A model generated the notes under the pieces. It was not told where the DNA came from. It did not search any database and saw nothing but the letters and a program-made list of their open reading frames with translations. Shown piece after piece: positions 1 to 8,428 of a DNA stretch of 64,000 nucleotides; positions within the stretch are counted from its first letter, which is position 1, and each line of letters starts with the position of its first letter. The stretch spans positions 57,568 through 121,567 of the forward strand of contig CAZXQG010000005.1 in the NCBI GenBank assembly GCA_964642725.1. The letters run 5' to 3'. Source of the DNA: JAGVPT01 sp964642725 (lineage in GTDB: Bacteria; Bacteroidota; Ignavibacteria; UBA10030; UBA8401). The translations under genes were made by a program, and so were the position numbers.

Positions 1-500
1 ATTACTATCGGAAGAAAAAGATTCCCGATTTGACCGTCGTGTCCCCCGATGTGGGCGGAATCAAAATGGCCCGGGCATATGCAAAAAGGCTGGAAGCCGA
101 CTTGGTGTTGATCGATAAGCGCCGGCCGGCCCCAAACGAAGTTGAAGTCATGAACATCGTAGGCGAGGTCAAAGGAAGAAACGTCCTTATCGTTGACGAT
201 TTGATTGATACCGCAGGAACATTTACCAGCGCAGTCAAGACCCTGAAGGATGCCGGTGCAAAGGATGTGTACGGAGCGTGTACACACCCGATCCTTTCAG
301 GAAAGGCAATGGATCGCATTAACGGCTCCCAAATTTCCAAATTGCTCGTGACGGACACTATTCAGCTGAAGCAATCATCTTCGAGAATCGAAGTCATGTC
401 CGTCGCAAAGATTTTTGCCGAAGCCATTCATCGCTCCTTCGACAACAAATCCATCAGTTCGCTTTTTGACGTTGATAAAGATAAAACCCAGGACGATTAG
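1..500 (+). CDS. prs: Ribose-phosphate pyrophosphokinase, 3' part
   Basis: This is the C-terminal 166 codons of PRPP synthetase, which makes phosphoribosyl pyrophosphate from ribose 5-phosphate and ATP for nucleotide, His and Trp synthesis. The frame is open to the left edge, so the gene is cut by the window; a TTG at 30 is internal, because the in-frame codons before it (YYRKKKIPD) still fit the family. The PRPP-binding loop VLIVDDLIDTAGT is complete, as is the upstream segment VVSPDVGG. The family is usually about 310-320 residues, so roughly half is missing. rplY follows after 21 bases on the same strand, a common pairing. Confidence 0.95.
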   Translation, partial: YYRKKKIPDLTVVSPDVGGIKMARAYAKRLEADLVLIDKRRPAPNEVEVMNIVGEVKGRNVLIVDDLIDTAGTFTSAVKTLKDAGAKDVYGACTHPILSGKAMDRINGSQISKLLVTDTIQLKQSSSRIEVMSVAKIFAEAIHRSFDNKSISSLFDVDKDKTQDD

Positions 501-521
501 TTTTTCTAAAAGGAGTAAGAT

Positions 522-1295
522 ATGTCAGAAGTAGTTCTTCAAGCAGAAGTTCGCTCGCACGTCGGGAAACATATAAAGGCACTGCGACGCTCCGGGAAAA
601 TTCCGGGTGAATACTATTCGCGCGGTGAAAAGAACATTCACCTTGCGGCGACTCCGCTTGGATTGAAGCCGCTCATCTACACTTCAGAAGCTCACATTGT
701 AAGCCTGAAGCTTGACAACGGTGAATCAAAGACGTGCGTGCTTCGCAACGTTCAGTTCGACCCCGTATCAGAATTACCAATCCACTTCGACCTGCAGGGC
801 GTTCGCGCAGACGAAGAATTAACCATCGAGGTGCCTGTGATGCTCAACGGCACGCCGAAAGGCGTCAAAGACGGCGGGACCGTTCAGCATGTGATGCACC
901 GACTCAAAGTATCCTGCTTACCGAAATTCATTCCCGATCATATTGAAGTAAATATTGCGGAACTTGGAATTAATCAGTCCATCCACATTCGCGATATTAA
1001 GGTCGACAATGTCAAGATTCTCGAAAGCGAATCCAGTACGATTGTCGCAGTTGTTCCTCCGACCATCTTGAAAGAGGAAACACCTGCCGACGCGGCTGCT
1101 GCAACTGCCATTGCCGAACCCGAAGTTATTGCTAAGGGCAAGAAGCCAGAAGAGGGTGAAGAAGGCGCGGAAGGTGCACCTGCCGGAGCAAAAGCGGCGG
1201 CACCGGGTGCAAAGGCGGCTCCAGCGGGCAAAGCGGCAGCACCCGCAGCAAAAGCTGCCCCGGCAGCTCCCTCTAAGAAGGAAGAAAAGAAATAG
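522..1295 (+). CDS. rplY: 50S ribosomal protein L25 (Ctc/TL5 type) with Ala/Pro/Lys-rich tail
   Basis: L25 binds 5S rRNA in the large subunit; the long form with an extra beta domain is called Ctc or TL5. The 257-residue product begins MSEVVLQAEVRSHVGK, with the RNA-binding domain in about residues 1-95 and the second domain to about 185. The final 60 residues are an acidic stretch followed by a low-complexity tail of Ala, Pro, Gly and Lys ending in KKEEKK. A good Shine-Dalgarno (AAAGGAG) sits just before the ATG. It lies between prs and pth, an order seen in many bacteria. The tail is longer than in typical L25 and is probably disordered. Confidence 0.95.
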   Translation: MSEVVLQAEVRSHVGKHIKALRRSGKIPGEYYSRGEKNIHLAATPLGLKPLIYTSEAHIVSLKLDNGESKTCVLRNVQFDPVSELPIHFDLQGVRADEELTIEVPVMLNGTPKGVKDGGTVQHVMHRLKVSCLPKFIPDHIEVNIAELGINQSIHIRDIKVDNVKILESESSTIVAVVPPTILKEETPADAAAATAIAEPEVIAKGKKPEEGEEGAEGAPAGAKAAAPGAKAAPAGKAAAPAAKAAPAAPSKKEEKK

Positions 1296-1365
1296 TTTTG
1301 CGTTCGGTAGAAATATTTTTAATCTCTGTTCTTTGAAACGTTTTTCTTAATCAGCATCTCCCTCA

Positions 1366-2007
1366 TTGCAGAATTTCCTTGACGAAGAAGCAGATTCAGA
1401 GAAAATAGCATGCGTTGTCGGATTGGGAAACCCCGGCAAGCGGTATGGTCTGACGAGACACAACGTCGGCTTCAATGTTGTGTCGTCGCTTTCGCGCTCG
1501 CTACGGTCGCCCATGATAGAAGGCAACGGGGAATTCTTTTTTTCTGAGTGTGCAATCGAAAGCCGGCGCTTTCTTCTGGCGACTCCGTCGACGTACATGA
1601 ACGAAAGCGGAATGGCCGTCCTTCAACTGATGGACCAATTCAATGTCGCGGCTTCGGACCTGCTGATCATCGTCGACGATTTTCAACTGCCGCTTGGGAC
1701 TTTAAGAATTAGGGAAAACGGAAGCGACGGCGGACACAACGGACTCGGCTCTGTCATTTACCATCTGCAAACGGATAATATTCCGCGATTGCGTTTGGGC
1801 ATCGAAGGTCCGACATGTCCAACGGAAGATAGAAAGGAGTTAATGGCTGCCTACGTGCTTTCTCCATTTGATAAGGAAGAAATCCAGCGCTCTGAAATGA
1901 TGATTACGCATGCATGCGACGCCGTGCTCGCTCTGGTTCTTCACGGAATTGAATTCGCTATGAACAATTTCAATAGATCGTTCTTAGACGATGACATGAC
2001 AGTGTAA
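1366..2007 (+). CDS. pth: Peptidyl-tRNA hydrolase
   Basis: Releases peptides from prematurely dropped peptidyl-tRNA. The 213-residue product has the family signature VVGLGNPGKRYGLTRHNVGF near the N-terminus (catalytic His in RHNVGF), the MNESG segment, and the DDFQLPLG and GHNGLGS motifs. No ATG lies upstream of the signature in frame, so I take the TTG at 1366, which adds about 16 residues before the usual start; no strong ribosome site supports it, so the start is uncertain. It follows rplY by 70 bases. An intergenic stretch with 7-base periodicity starts just past its stop codon. Confidence 0.93.
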   Translation: MQNFLDEEADSEKIACVVGLGNPGKRYGLTRHNVGFNVVSSLSRSLRSPMIEGNGEFFFSECAIESRRFLLATPSTYMNESGMAVLQLMDQFNVAASDLLIIVDDFQLPLGTLRIRENGSDGGHNGLGSVIYHLQTDNIPRLRLGIEGPTCPTEDRKELMAAYVLSPFDKEEIQRSEMMITHACDAVLALVLHGIEFAMNNFNRSFLDDDMTV

Positions 2008-2008
2008 A

Positions 2009-2102
2009 TAAGTTTTAAGTATTAAGTTCTAAGTTTTACGCTATAAGTTTTGTTTATTTATCCATGTAATTGGTCGTAAATTTTTAACTTTTAATCTAAA
2101 CT
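2009..2102. repeat. Degenerate 7-base periodic array (copy A)
   Basis: After the pth stop, TAAG or a one-base variant recurs at 2009, 2016, 2023, 2030, 2037 and 2044, exactly seven bases apart, giving heptads close to TTTTAAG or TTCTAAG. Two further heptads of the same type (TTTTAAC, TTTTAAT) begin at 2082. It separates pth from the rpsF operon. The same periodicity recurs in five other intergenic places in this window. Confidence 0.75.
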
Positions 2103-2113
2103 CAACACCCTGT

Positions 2114-2133
2114 TCCATCATAAAAGAGATGGA
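2114..2133 (+). promoter_or_regulatory. Hairpin in rpsF leader
   Basis: A perfect 6-bp stem (TCCATC with GATGGA) closes an 8-base loop about 20 bases before the rpsF ribosome site. Leaders of rpsF operons in many bacteria carry an S6:S18-binding structure that gives autoregulation; I cannot show that this hairpin has the conserved CCG bulge, so its role is a guess. Confidence 0.3.
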
Positions 2134-2165
2134 GCCATCATTACACGTCCATAGGAGACATATCG

Positions 2166-2549
2166 TTGGAAAAAGAACACAAGATTTACGAGACGACATT
2201 TATCGTCAATGCGGCGCTTGATGACGCCCAGATTGACGCCGTCATCGAAAAAGTCAAAGAAGTCATCGTGAAAAACGGCGGCGAGGTCCGCTCGCTGGAA
2301 AAATGGGGCCGCAAACGCCTCGCCTATACGGTCGACAAAAAAAACAACGGGTTCTACGCTTTCTTTGAATTCAAAGGTCCCGGCGACCTCATCGCCAAAA
2401 TGGACCGGCATTATCAATTGGATGAGCAAATTATCCGCTATTTGACGATCCAATTGGACAAGAAAGCGCTGAAAGCAAAAGAAATCGCCACTGCGCTCCT
2501 AAAAAGTCAAGCGGCGGCAGCACCCGGCGTCGGAGATGTAGTCGCTTAA
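2166..2549 (+). CDS. rpsF: 30S ribosomal protein S6
   Basis: S6 binds the central domain of 16S rRNA as a pair with S18. The 127-residue product has the family core YETTFIVNAALDD near the start, and the conserved GRKRLAY segment, followed by a ferredoxin-like fold of normal length. The start is TTG at 2166; an AGGAG at 2153-2157 eight bases upstream supports it and there is no ATG nearby in frame. rpsR and rplI follow at 71 and 30 bases. The ssb gene often found between rpsF and rpsR is absent, as in many Bacteroidota relatives. Confidence 0.95.
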   Translation: MEKEHKIYETTFIVNAALDDAQIDAVIEKVKEVIVKNGGEVRSLEKWGRKRLAYTVDKKNNGFYAFFEFKGPGDLIAKMDRHYQLDEQIIRYLTIQLDKKALKAKEIATALLKSQAAAAPGVGDVVA

Positions 2550-2620
2550 CTTATCATAAAGTGGACAATTTCACCAAACTTTTTCGAAACCAGCAATAGA
2601 ATTTAAAAGGAGAATTCACC

Positions 2621-2905
2621 GTGTTCCATCAAAGTCAAAATCGGCGAGGAGGCGACGACCGGCGGGAAAAGCGCGACTCGAATGCAATTCGAAAAAAACG
2701 CACATGCCGTTTCTGCGACTCGAAAGAAATCTACATCGATTACAAGGACGAAAAAAAATTGTACCGTTTCGTCACCGAGCAAGGGAAAATAATTCCCAAG
2801 CGTATTACCGGTTCGTGCGCCAAACACCAGCGCCAATTGGTGAAGGCGATCAAGCGAGCACGGCATCTTGCGCTGCTCCCCTTTGTGTCCGACGCCATTA
2901 AATAA
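2621..2905 (+). CDS. rpsR: 30S ribosomal protein S18
   Basis: Partner of S6 on the small-subunit platform. The 94-residue product starts at GTG 2621, preceded by AAAAGGAG. Its first 25 residues are very basic and hydrophilic, followed by the conserved core with CRFC, the KKLYRFVTEQGKI segment and the typical SCAKHQRQLVKAIKRARHLA motif that contacts rRNA. The Cys pair plus the later Cys and His match the zinc-binding form of S18. Confidence 0.95.
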   Translation: MFHQSQNRRGGDDRREKRDSNAIRKKRTCRFCDSKEIYIDYKDEKKLYRFVTEQGKIIPKRITGSCAKHQRQLVKAIKRARHLALLPFVSDAIK

Positions 2906-2935
2906 ATTGCACTCATTAAGAATGCTGGAGAAAGT

Positions 2936-3379
2936 ATGAAAGTCATTTTACGTCAGGATTATGAAAGCCTGGGAAAAATCGGCGAAGTCGTTGCAGTGAA
3001 GGACGGCTACGCGCGGAATTACCTTATTCCGAGGAGCATCGCGTACCGGGCAACGACAAGCAGCCTGCGCGCCCTGGAAGAAGAAAAGAAGCAACACGAA
3101 CGGCAGGAACAAAAGCAGTTCAAGGAAGCGGAAAAACTCGGCGTTGAACTCGAAAAACTCTCCGTCACTATTCCGATGAAAGTCGGCGAGGATGACAAAC
3201 TGTTCGGTTCCGTCACTTCCCAAATGATCGCCGATGCACTGAAGGAAAAGGGATTCACGGTAGACAAGCGGACGATCGAGCTTGAAGAGCCGATCAAAAC
3301 CCTCGGCATATTCGAGGTCCCCGTGAAACTTCATACTAAAGTCAGTGCAAAAGCAAAAGTGTGGGTTGTCCGGGAATGA
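2936..3379 (+). CDS. rplI: 50S ribosomal protein L9
   Basis: L9 binds 23S rRNA domain V and helps maintain reading frame. The 147-residue product has the N-terminal RNA-binding motif MKVILRQDYESLGKIGEVV and GYARNYLIPR, a long charged connecting helix (about residues 45-75), and the C-terminal domain with KLFGSVT. TGGAGAAAG precedes the ATG. It is the last gene of the rpsF operon; a strong hairpin and T-run follow 21 bases after the stop. Confidence 0.96.
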   Translation: MKVILRQDYESLGKIGEVVAVKDGYARNYLIPRSIAYRATTSSLRALEEEKKQHERQEQKQFKEAEKLGVELEKLSVTIPMKVGEDDKLFGSVTSQMIADALKEKGFTVDKRTIELEEPIKTLGIFEVPVKLHTKVSAKAKVWVVRE

Positions 3380-3400
3380 CCTGACAGTATCCCTTTTTTA

Positions 3401-3439
3401 TACCTGACGTCACGAAAGAGACGGTCAGGTATTTTTTTT
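3401..3439 (+). terminator. Rho-independent terminator of the ribosomal operon
   Basis: An 8-bp perfect stem (TACCTGAC with GTCAGGTA) encloses a loop that can itself form a short GTC/GAC pair, and is followed directly by eight T residues. It separates rplI from argH. Confidence 0.9.
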
Positions 3440-3468
3440 ATCACAAACACTAGAGTGAGGACTTGTTC

Positions 3469-4863
3469 ATGGCACATCAACAGCCGTTGTGGAGCGGAAG
3501 GTTTAAAGAGCCGCTGTCGGAAATAGCTCTCAAATTCTCTTCCTCTGTCGACCTCGATAAGCAGTTGTACCAGGAAGATATTGCCGGAAGTATCGCTCAC
3601 GTCGAAATGCTTGCCGCGGTAAAAATTATTTCACTGGAAGAATCGCGCCGCATTCGAACCGCATTGAGGGCGATTGCGAAAGAAATCGACTCAGGAAAAC
3701 TCGAGCTTTCGTGGGAGAAAGAAGATGTTCATATGGCGATTGAACAGCGGCTCATTCAAAAAATCGGACCTATGGGAGGGAAACTTCATACTGGGCGCAG
3801 CAGGAACGATCAGGTTGCGTTGGACGAACGGCTGCATCTCCGGGGCGCGATTCGCGAGATGCAGAAGCTCACTCTCCAGCTTCAACGAGTGCTGCTATTT
3901 AAAGCGGAGAAATATTTCGACACAATCATGCCCGGGTATACGCATCTCCAACGGGCACAGCCGGTCTACCTCTCACATCACCTTCTCGCTTACACTTCAA
4001 TGTTCGAACGGGACTTTGAGCGGTTGACGGACTGCTACAAACGACTGAACAAACTTCCTCTCGGCGCAGCGGCGTTGGCCGGCACATCCTTTCCAATAGA
4101 CCGGGCCCTTGTGGCGCGGAAGCTCGGATTCGACGGAGTGATTGAAAACAGCATGGATGCGGTCAGCGACCGCGATTATCTGATTGAGTTCATTTCCGTA
4201 TGCAGCATCGTCATGACTCACCTTAGCAGGCTCGCGGAGGAGATCGTCCTTTGGAGCTCGCAGGAATTCAATTTTGCAAGAACTGACGACGCGTATACTA
4301 CGGGGAGCAGTATTATGCCGCAGAAAAAAAATCCCGACATGGCGGAGCTTGTGCGCGGAAAAGCCGGCAGAGTGTACGGCGACTTAATGAATATTCTGAC
4401 AATCATGAAAGGGCTTCCGCTCGCCTATAACCGCGACATGCAGGAGGACAAGTTCCCGCTCTTCGATGCGGTCGCCACCACGCGTCAGTGTTTGTTCATT
4501 TTCTCGCACATTCTTATCCATACGAAGTTTGACAAGAACAGATTTGAAGAAGAATTAAAGAACGATTTTCTGACTGCGACCGAGATCGCCGATTATCTGG
4601 TAAAAAAGGGAACGACCTTCCGCGATGCTCATGCGATTACGGGAAACATTGTTGCTCATGCTATCGAACACAAAAAAAGCCTTGCACATCTAACGTTGTC
4701 CGAGTTGAAACGCTTCTCTCCCCTGCTTGAAGAGGACATGTTCGATCTGCTTGACCCGCATAAGAGTATCGAGCACAAAAAGTCGGCAGGAAGCACGTCT
4801 TCCCAGGAAGTAAAGAAGCAAATCATACATTGGTCGCGTGTGCTGAGGGGGAGAAAATTGTAG
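3469..4863 (+). CDS. argH: Argininosuccinate lyase
   Basis: Splits argininosuccinate into arginine and fumarate, the last step of arginine synthesis. The 464-residue product has the superfamily signature GSSIMPQKKNPD with its catalytic Ser loop, the TGRSRNDQ and HLQRAQP substrate motifs, and normal family length. A TTG two codons earlier is also open, but TGAGGA is spaced seven bases from the ATG at 3469, so I choose that. Other arginine genes are not in the window. The adenylosuccinate lyase at 15.4 kb belongs to the same fold family. Confidence 0.95.
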   Translation: MAHQQPLWSGRFKEPLSEIALKFSSSVDLDKQLYQEDIAGSIAHVEMLAAVKIISLEESRRIRTALRAIAKEIDSGKLELSWEKEDVHMAIEQRLIQKIGPMGGKLHTGRSRNDQVALDERLHLRGAIREMQKLTLQLQRVLLFKAEKYFDTIMPGYTHLQRAQPVYLSHHLLAYTSMFERDFERLTDCYKRLNKLPLGAAALAGTSFPIDRALVARKLGFDGVIENSMDAVSDRDYLIEFISVCSIVMTHLSRLAEEIVLWSSQEFNFARTDDAYTTGSSIMPQKKNPDMAELVRGKAGRVYGDLMNILTIMKGLPLAYNRDMQEDKFPLFDAVATTRQCLFIFSHILIHTKFDKNRFEEELKNDFLTATEIADYLVKKGTTFRDAHAITGNIVAHAIEHKKSLAHLTLSELKRFSPLLEEDMFDLLDPHKSIEHKKSAGSTSSQEVKKQIIHWSRVLRGRKL

Positions 4864-4888
4864 GAGCTGTGAAGCGCTCGGATTTTAG

Positions 4889-6544
4889 CTATCGGGCTTC
4901 TTTCAACGATTTCAACCGCACAGCCTCAAACTCATCCCCCTTGTTCCATTGAGGCATCGTTCCCCGGTTGGCAAGAAGATAGGCAAGGTGGAAATAAAAT
5001 TTTGCCTGCTGAATCGTCCCTTCGTACGTCCAATCGCTTCGAATCTCGTCGCTCGGCTGGTGATAATTATAGGCGTTGTATTCTTCAGCCATTTTCATTC
5101 CCCAACCTGCGGGTTTTCCTACATAATCAATTCCGGGGTCAAAGTAGGCCGTAGGAACGCCGACTGCGGCAAAGCTGAACTGGTCTGACCTGTAGAACAT
5201 CCCCTGTTCCGGAAATTGATCGGGTTTGACAATAAAATTCGCCACCGCTGCTGCCATATTCACTGCTTCATCGATTGTCGTCCGTCCCCTCCCTATCATC
5301 GAAATATCCCGCGTCTCGCCAAACATGTTCACACCATCCATGTTGATATCGGCGGCGATCTTTCCGAGAGGAAATGTTGGATGAGCAGCATAGTATTCCG
5401 ATCCAAGCGTGCCGGCTTCTTCTCCTCCCACCAGCAAAAACAACACTGATCTTTTCGGCCGTTGTGCGAGATGTGTGAAACCCTGTGCGAGGGTCAACAC
5501 CATGCTTACGCCGGATGCGTTATCGACAGCGCCGTTGTCAATAGAATCTCCGTTCACCGGTTGAACAATCCCTAGATGGTCGAAATGAGCCGTGAAAATT
5601 ACCACTTCATGCGATAGAGCCGAGTCGCTTCCGCGCAACAAACCGGCAACGTTGGCAGTCATCATTTTCCTGATCGTGTTATGAATATGCACCGAAACAT
5701 TTGTGCAAAGCGAAATCGGTTTAAATTTTCTTGACCTCGCCGCTTTCATCAATGCTTCGAGATCTTTTCCTGACATTGCTGTTAAGCGTTTGCTGGCGCT
5801 TGCAGATAGCCACGATTCCAACTTTATCGGTTCCTCTTTGGAGCCGGCGAGCGAAAAGTTTTCTCCGGTCCATGACGTTTGGACCACTTGGAAAGGATAA
5901 CCGGCAGATTCAGTGGTATGAATGATGATAGCACCTGCCGCCCTTTTCCGGGCTGCGATTTCATACTTGTATGTCCATCTGCCGTAATACGTCCTCGCCT
6001 TGCCGCCAAAAAATTTTGGGTCGCTCCCGGGAGGATCGTCGTTCATCATCAACAAAACTTTTCCTGCCACGTCAACACCTTTATAGTCGTCCCAATTTTG
6101 TTCCGGCGCGACAATGCCGTATCCGACGAAAACAACTTCTGCATTGTTGATGTCAACATTTTCATCAGGCGTGCCTGAAAAACCGACGAATTCCTCCCGA
6201 AACTTAAAGTGCTCTTCTTTTACGCCGCATCGGGCGACAAAATCCATCGTCGGATCGGCCGTCGTTCCGATAATAGGGAATCGCTGAAGGTAAGTTCCAT
6301 TCTCGCCCCCCGGTTCGAGGCCGAGAAGCTGAAGCTGGGAGAGAAGATATTTTTGCGTTACCGCGTCGCCGCGAGTCGCGGGCGCACGTCCTTCCAACAA
6401 ATCGCTGGCTAAGAATTTTAGGTGACTCTGAAAAACGTGCGCATTGATCGCGGTGAAGGCCTGTCTCTCATCATCCGTCATTTGAGCATGGAGAAAAGCG
6501 ATAAAGATCATCGAACAGGAGACGACAAAAACGGTTTTTTTCAT
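4889..6544 (-). CDS. Exported M28-family zinc metallopeptidase
   Basis: A 551-residue secreted peptidase, probably an aminopeptidase of the M28 family acting in the periplasm or outside the cell. It begins with a Sec signal peptide (MKKTVFVVSC to about LHAQ). The zinc-site motifs are in place: HFDHLG, NGAVDNASG and GGEEAGTLGS, with a late YNYHQPSDE segment. A protease-associated-like insert (about residues 115-260) precedes the catalytic core. The frame is open further upstream, but GGAAGAG lies close before the ATG at 6544 and the signal peptide starts there. Substrate specificity cannot be told. It converges with argH. Confidence 0.88.
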   Translation of the reverse strand: MKKTVFVVSCSMIFIAFLHAQMTDDERQAFTAINAHVFQSHLKFLASDLLEGRAPATRGDAVTQKYLLSQLQLLGLEPGGENGTYLQRFPIIGTTADPTMDFVARCGVKEEHFKFREEFVGFSGTPDENVDINNAEVVFVGYGIVAPEQNWDDYKGVDVAGKVLLMMNDDPPGSDPKFFGGKARTYYGRWTYKYEIAARKRAAGAIIIHTTESAGYPFQVVQTSWTGENFSLAGSKEEPIKLESWLSASASKRLTAMSGKDLEALMKAARSRKFKPISLCTNVSVHIHNTIRKMMTANVAGLLRGSDSALSHEVVIFTAHFDHLGIVQPVNGDSIDNGAVDNASGVSMVLTLAQGFTHLAQRPKRSVLFLLVGGEEAGTLGSEYYAAHPTFPLGKIAADINMDGVNMFGETRDISMIGRGRTTIDEAVNMAAAVANFIVKPDQFPEQGMFYRSDQFSFAAVGVPTAYFDPGIDYVGKPAGWGMKMAEEYNAYNYHQPSDEIRSDWTYEGTIQQAKFYFHLAYLLANRGTMPQWNKGDEFEAVRLKSLKEAR

Positions 6545-6581
6545 AATCTCTTCCTTCAGATGGAGCTTCTGGGCATCAGCA

Positions 6582-7010
6582 CTACTTTGCGCCTGCATTC
6601 AATTGCAATAAGGCAATGAATGTCAGCGCCATTGCGAATAAACTAAATGCCGCAGCAAAAGGAAAAAAGAAAACCAACTCATTGATGCCCCACAGTAAAA
6701 GGGTCGCCGAAATTGTGATAAGAATGTTCTTCGCGAGGCTCGGATTTTGGGCTGCAGAACCAGAAACGATCCATAGAATAACAGAGATCAATAATATTGC
6801 TAATGCTGACGCGTATCCATATCCATCGTAATAGTCGCCCATGCTTCTCATTGCACCCATAAACGGAAACCTGTGCTCGGTCATTTGTTCGATGACCTGC
6901 TGTTTTTCCAGCTCAGCTGTCTGTTTCCACGTCAGGCTTCCGATCATGTGTCCGACATCATGGAGAATCATAACTATGGAAGCAACTCTCAGCAAAATTT
7001 TCGGCTTCAT
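6582..7010 (-). CDS. Small integral membrane protein, unknown function
   Basis: A 142-residue protein with about four hydrophobic segments (residues about 5-25, 68-88, 98-115, 118-138). It carries an HDVGHMIG motif at the end of the first segment and an YYDGYGYA segment before the second, a layout I associate with small uncharacterised four-helix membrane families such as LIC_13387; this match is from memory. The ATG at 7010 is preceded by AGAGGGA; earlier in-frame codons are unlikely. It ends 37 bases before the M28 peptidase start, so both may share a transcript. Function unknown. Confidence 0.7.
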   Translation of the reverse strand: MKPKILLRVASIVMILHDVGHMIGSLTWKQTAELEKQQVIEQMTEHRFPFMGAMRSMGDYYDGYGYASALAILLISVILWIVSGSAAQNPSLAKNILITISATLLLWGINELVFFFPFAAAFSLFAMALTFIALLQLNAGAK

Positions 7011-7080
7011 AAATATTCCCTCTGTTCTTGATAGACACAACCGCCGACTCAAATGAATATGTCATAGCTATTTCAATTGC

Positions 7081-8289
7081 TTAGCAGAGAATCTTTACAA
7101 TGTCTTGTTGAATGGGTTCCCCGGGTATGATGATCTTCTTTTCTTTAGAAATGTACACGTCAATTTCCAAACGTACGCCAAATTCACCCGGTAGGTAAAT
7201 TCCGGGTTCGATAGAAAAACATGTTTCAGGAATAATCTCGCGACGGTCATGGGTCTCCAGGTTGTCGATGTTGGCGCCGTTCCCATGGACTTCTGTTCCG
7301 ATATTGTGCCCCGTGCGGTGAATAAAATATTCGCCATATCCGTTGCCGGCGATAAATTTGCGGGTAATATCATCCACGTCGCATCCCCGTACTTTGCGCC
7401 CGCCGGCGAATTCTTTCTTCAAATAATCCACTGCCGCATCACGCGCTCCTTTGACGATTTCAAAAACTTTTTGATATTTGGCGGGGATATTCTCTCCGGC
7501 ATATGCTACCCAAGTAATATCAGAATAAACACTCTCTGGCTTGTCCTTCTTCGCCCAGAGATCGATCAAAACATAATCTCCTTTTTTTACTTCCGAAAAA
7601 ATCTCTTTTGCCGGTTCATAGTGAGGATTTGCTGCGTTCGCGTTCACCGAGCAATTTGGAGCATCGTCGATAACGAGATTGTTCTCTTTGAAGTATTCGA
7701 CCATTCGCTGCTGCACGTCGTACTCCGTCACTTTTTGTCCAGCGCGCAATCTCTCGCCGATGAATCCGAATGCGACATCGACCGTCTTTCGCAATACTTT
7801 TGACGTTTCAAACTGATCGTTCCGCTGTTCATCCGTCCAGCGGGCTTCAAAATATTGAACGATATCTGCGGATGAAACGACTTCGACCCCGAACGAACGG
7901 ATAAGCTCTACCGTCCCCGCATCGACTTTTGAAACATACGGGATATCATTGTTCGGAGAATATTCCATCGCAACCGATTTCATTCCGCGAAGAGTTCCCT
8001 TGAGGGCTTCCTGGAGCGATTGCCAGCTAACATAGACTGTTTTGTTGCCGGGGAGATGGTCGAGATTGTATTGTTCAATGCCATGAACAAGTTTCTGCGG
8101 CGTGCCTTGTGCAGGGATGAAGTAGAAATATCGCCGCATTTGCGTGAGGTGCGACGGGAGTTCCAGTAATTTCGAAGCAAAAATATTGGATTGCCTGAAA
8201 TTATATAACAGCCATCCATCTAGGTTGTAGGTTTTAAGCGTTGTCTGAATCGCTGAAATTCTTTGAATTAATTCGCCAGCTTTTGACAT
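7081..8289 (-). CDS. M24-family metallopeptidase (Xaa-Pro aminopeptidase-like)
   Basis: A 402-residue cytosolic protein with a creatinase-like N-terminal domain (about 1-165) and a pita-bread M24 domain. Metal-ligand regions are visible: LIDLWAKKD with a Ser-Asp segment after it (SDITWV), HRTGHNIG, SIEPGIY and RLEIDVYI. The HGNG motif and the full length fit Xaa-Pro peptidases, which remove N-terminal residues before proline. There is no signal peptide. The first metal Asp is in a slightly unusual context, so exact specificity is open. Confidence 0.85.
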   Translation of the reverse strand: MSKAGELIQRISAIQTTLKTYNLDGWLLYNFRQSNIFASKLLELPSHLTQMRRYFYFIPAQGTPQKLVHGIEQYNLDHLPGNKTVYVSWQSLQEALKGTLRGMKSVAMEYSPNNDIPYVSKVDAGTVELIRSFGVEVVSSADIVQYFEARWTDEQRNDQFETSKVLRKTVDVAFGFIGERLRAGQKVTEYDVQQRMVEYFKENNLVIDDAPNCSVNANAANPHYEPAKEIFSEVKKGDYVLIDLWAKKDKPESVYSDITWVAYAGENIPAKYQKVFEIVKGARDAAVDYLKKEFAGGRKVRGCDVDDITRKFIAGNGYGEYFIHRTGHNIGTEVHGNGANIDNLETHDRREIIPETCFSIEPGIYLPGEFGVRLEIDVYISKEKKIIIPGEPIQQDIVKILC

Positions 8290-8363
8290 GGAATGTGTCC
8301 TCTGCTAATGTCGGGAAATGTCGTTGCCTGCTACATGTCCGCCAATATAAATAATTCTTACTC

Positions 8364-8400
8364 AAATAAAAATCCCCGAACGCGTTTTCGCATTCGGGGA
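8364..8400 (-). terminator. Rho-independent terminator of groES-groEL
   Basis: On the minus strand a 12-bp stem (TCCCCGAATGCG with CGCGTTCGGGGA, one G-T pair) closes an AAAA tetraloop and is followed by TTTTTATTT. It lies 29 bases past the groEL stop codon. Confidence 0.93.
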
Positions 8401-8428
8401 CTTTGTATTCTGCTTGCTGCAATGCTTC

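Noticed and set aside
4864..4888. Terminator between argH and the M28 peptidase
   Set aside because: Only a 4-bp GAGC/GCTC stem and no convincing T-run.
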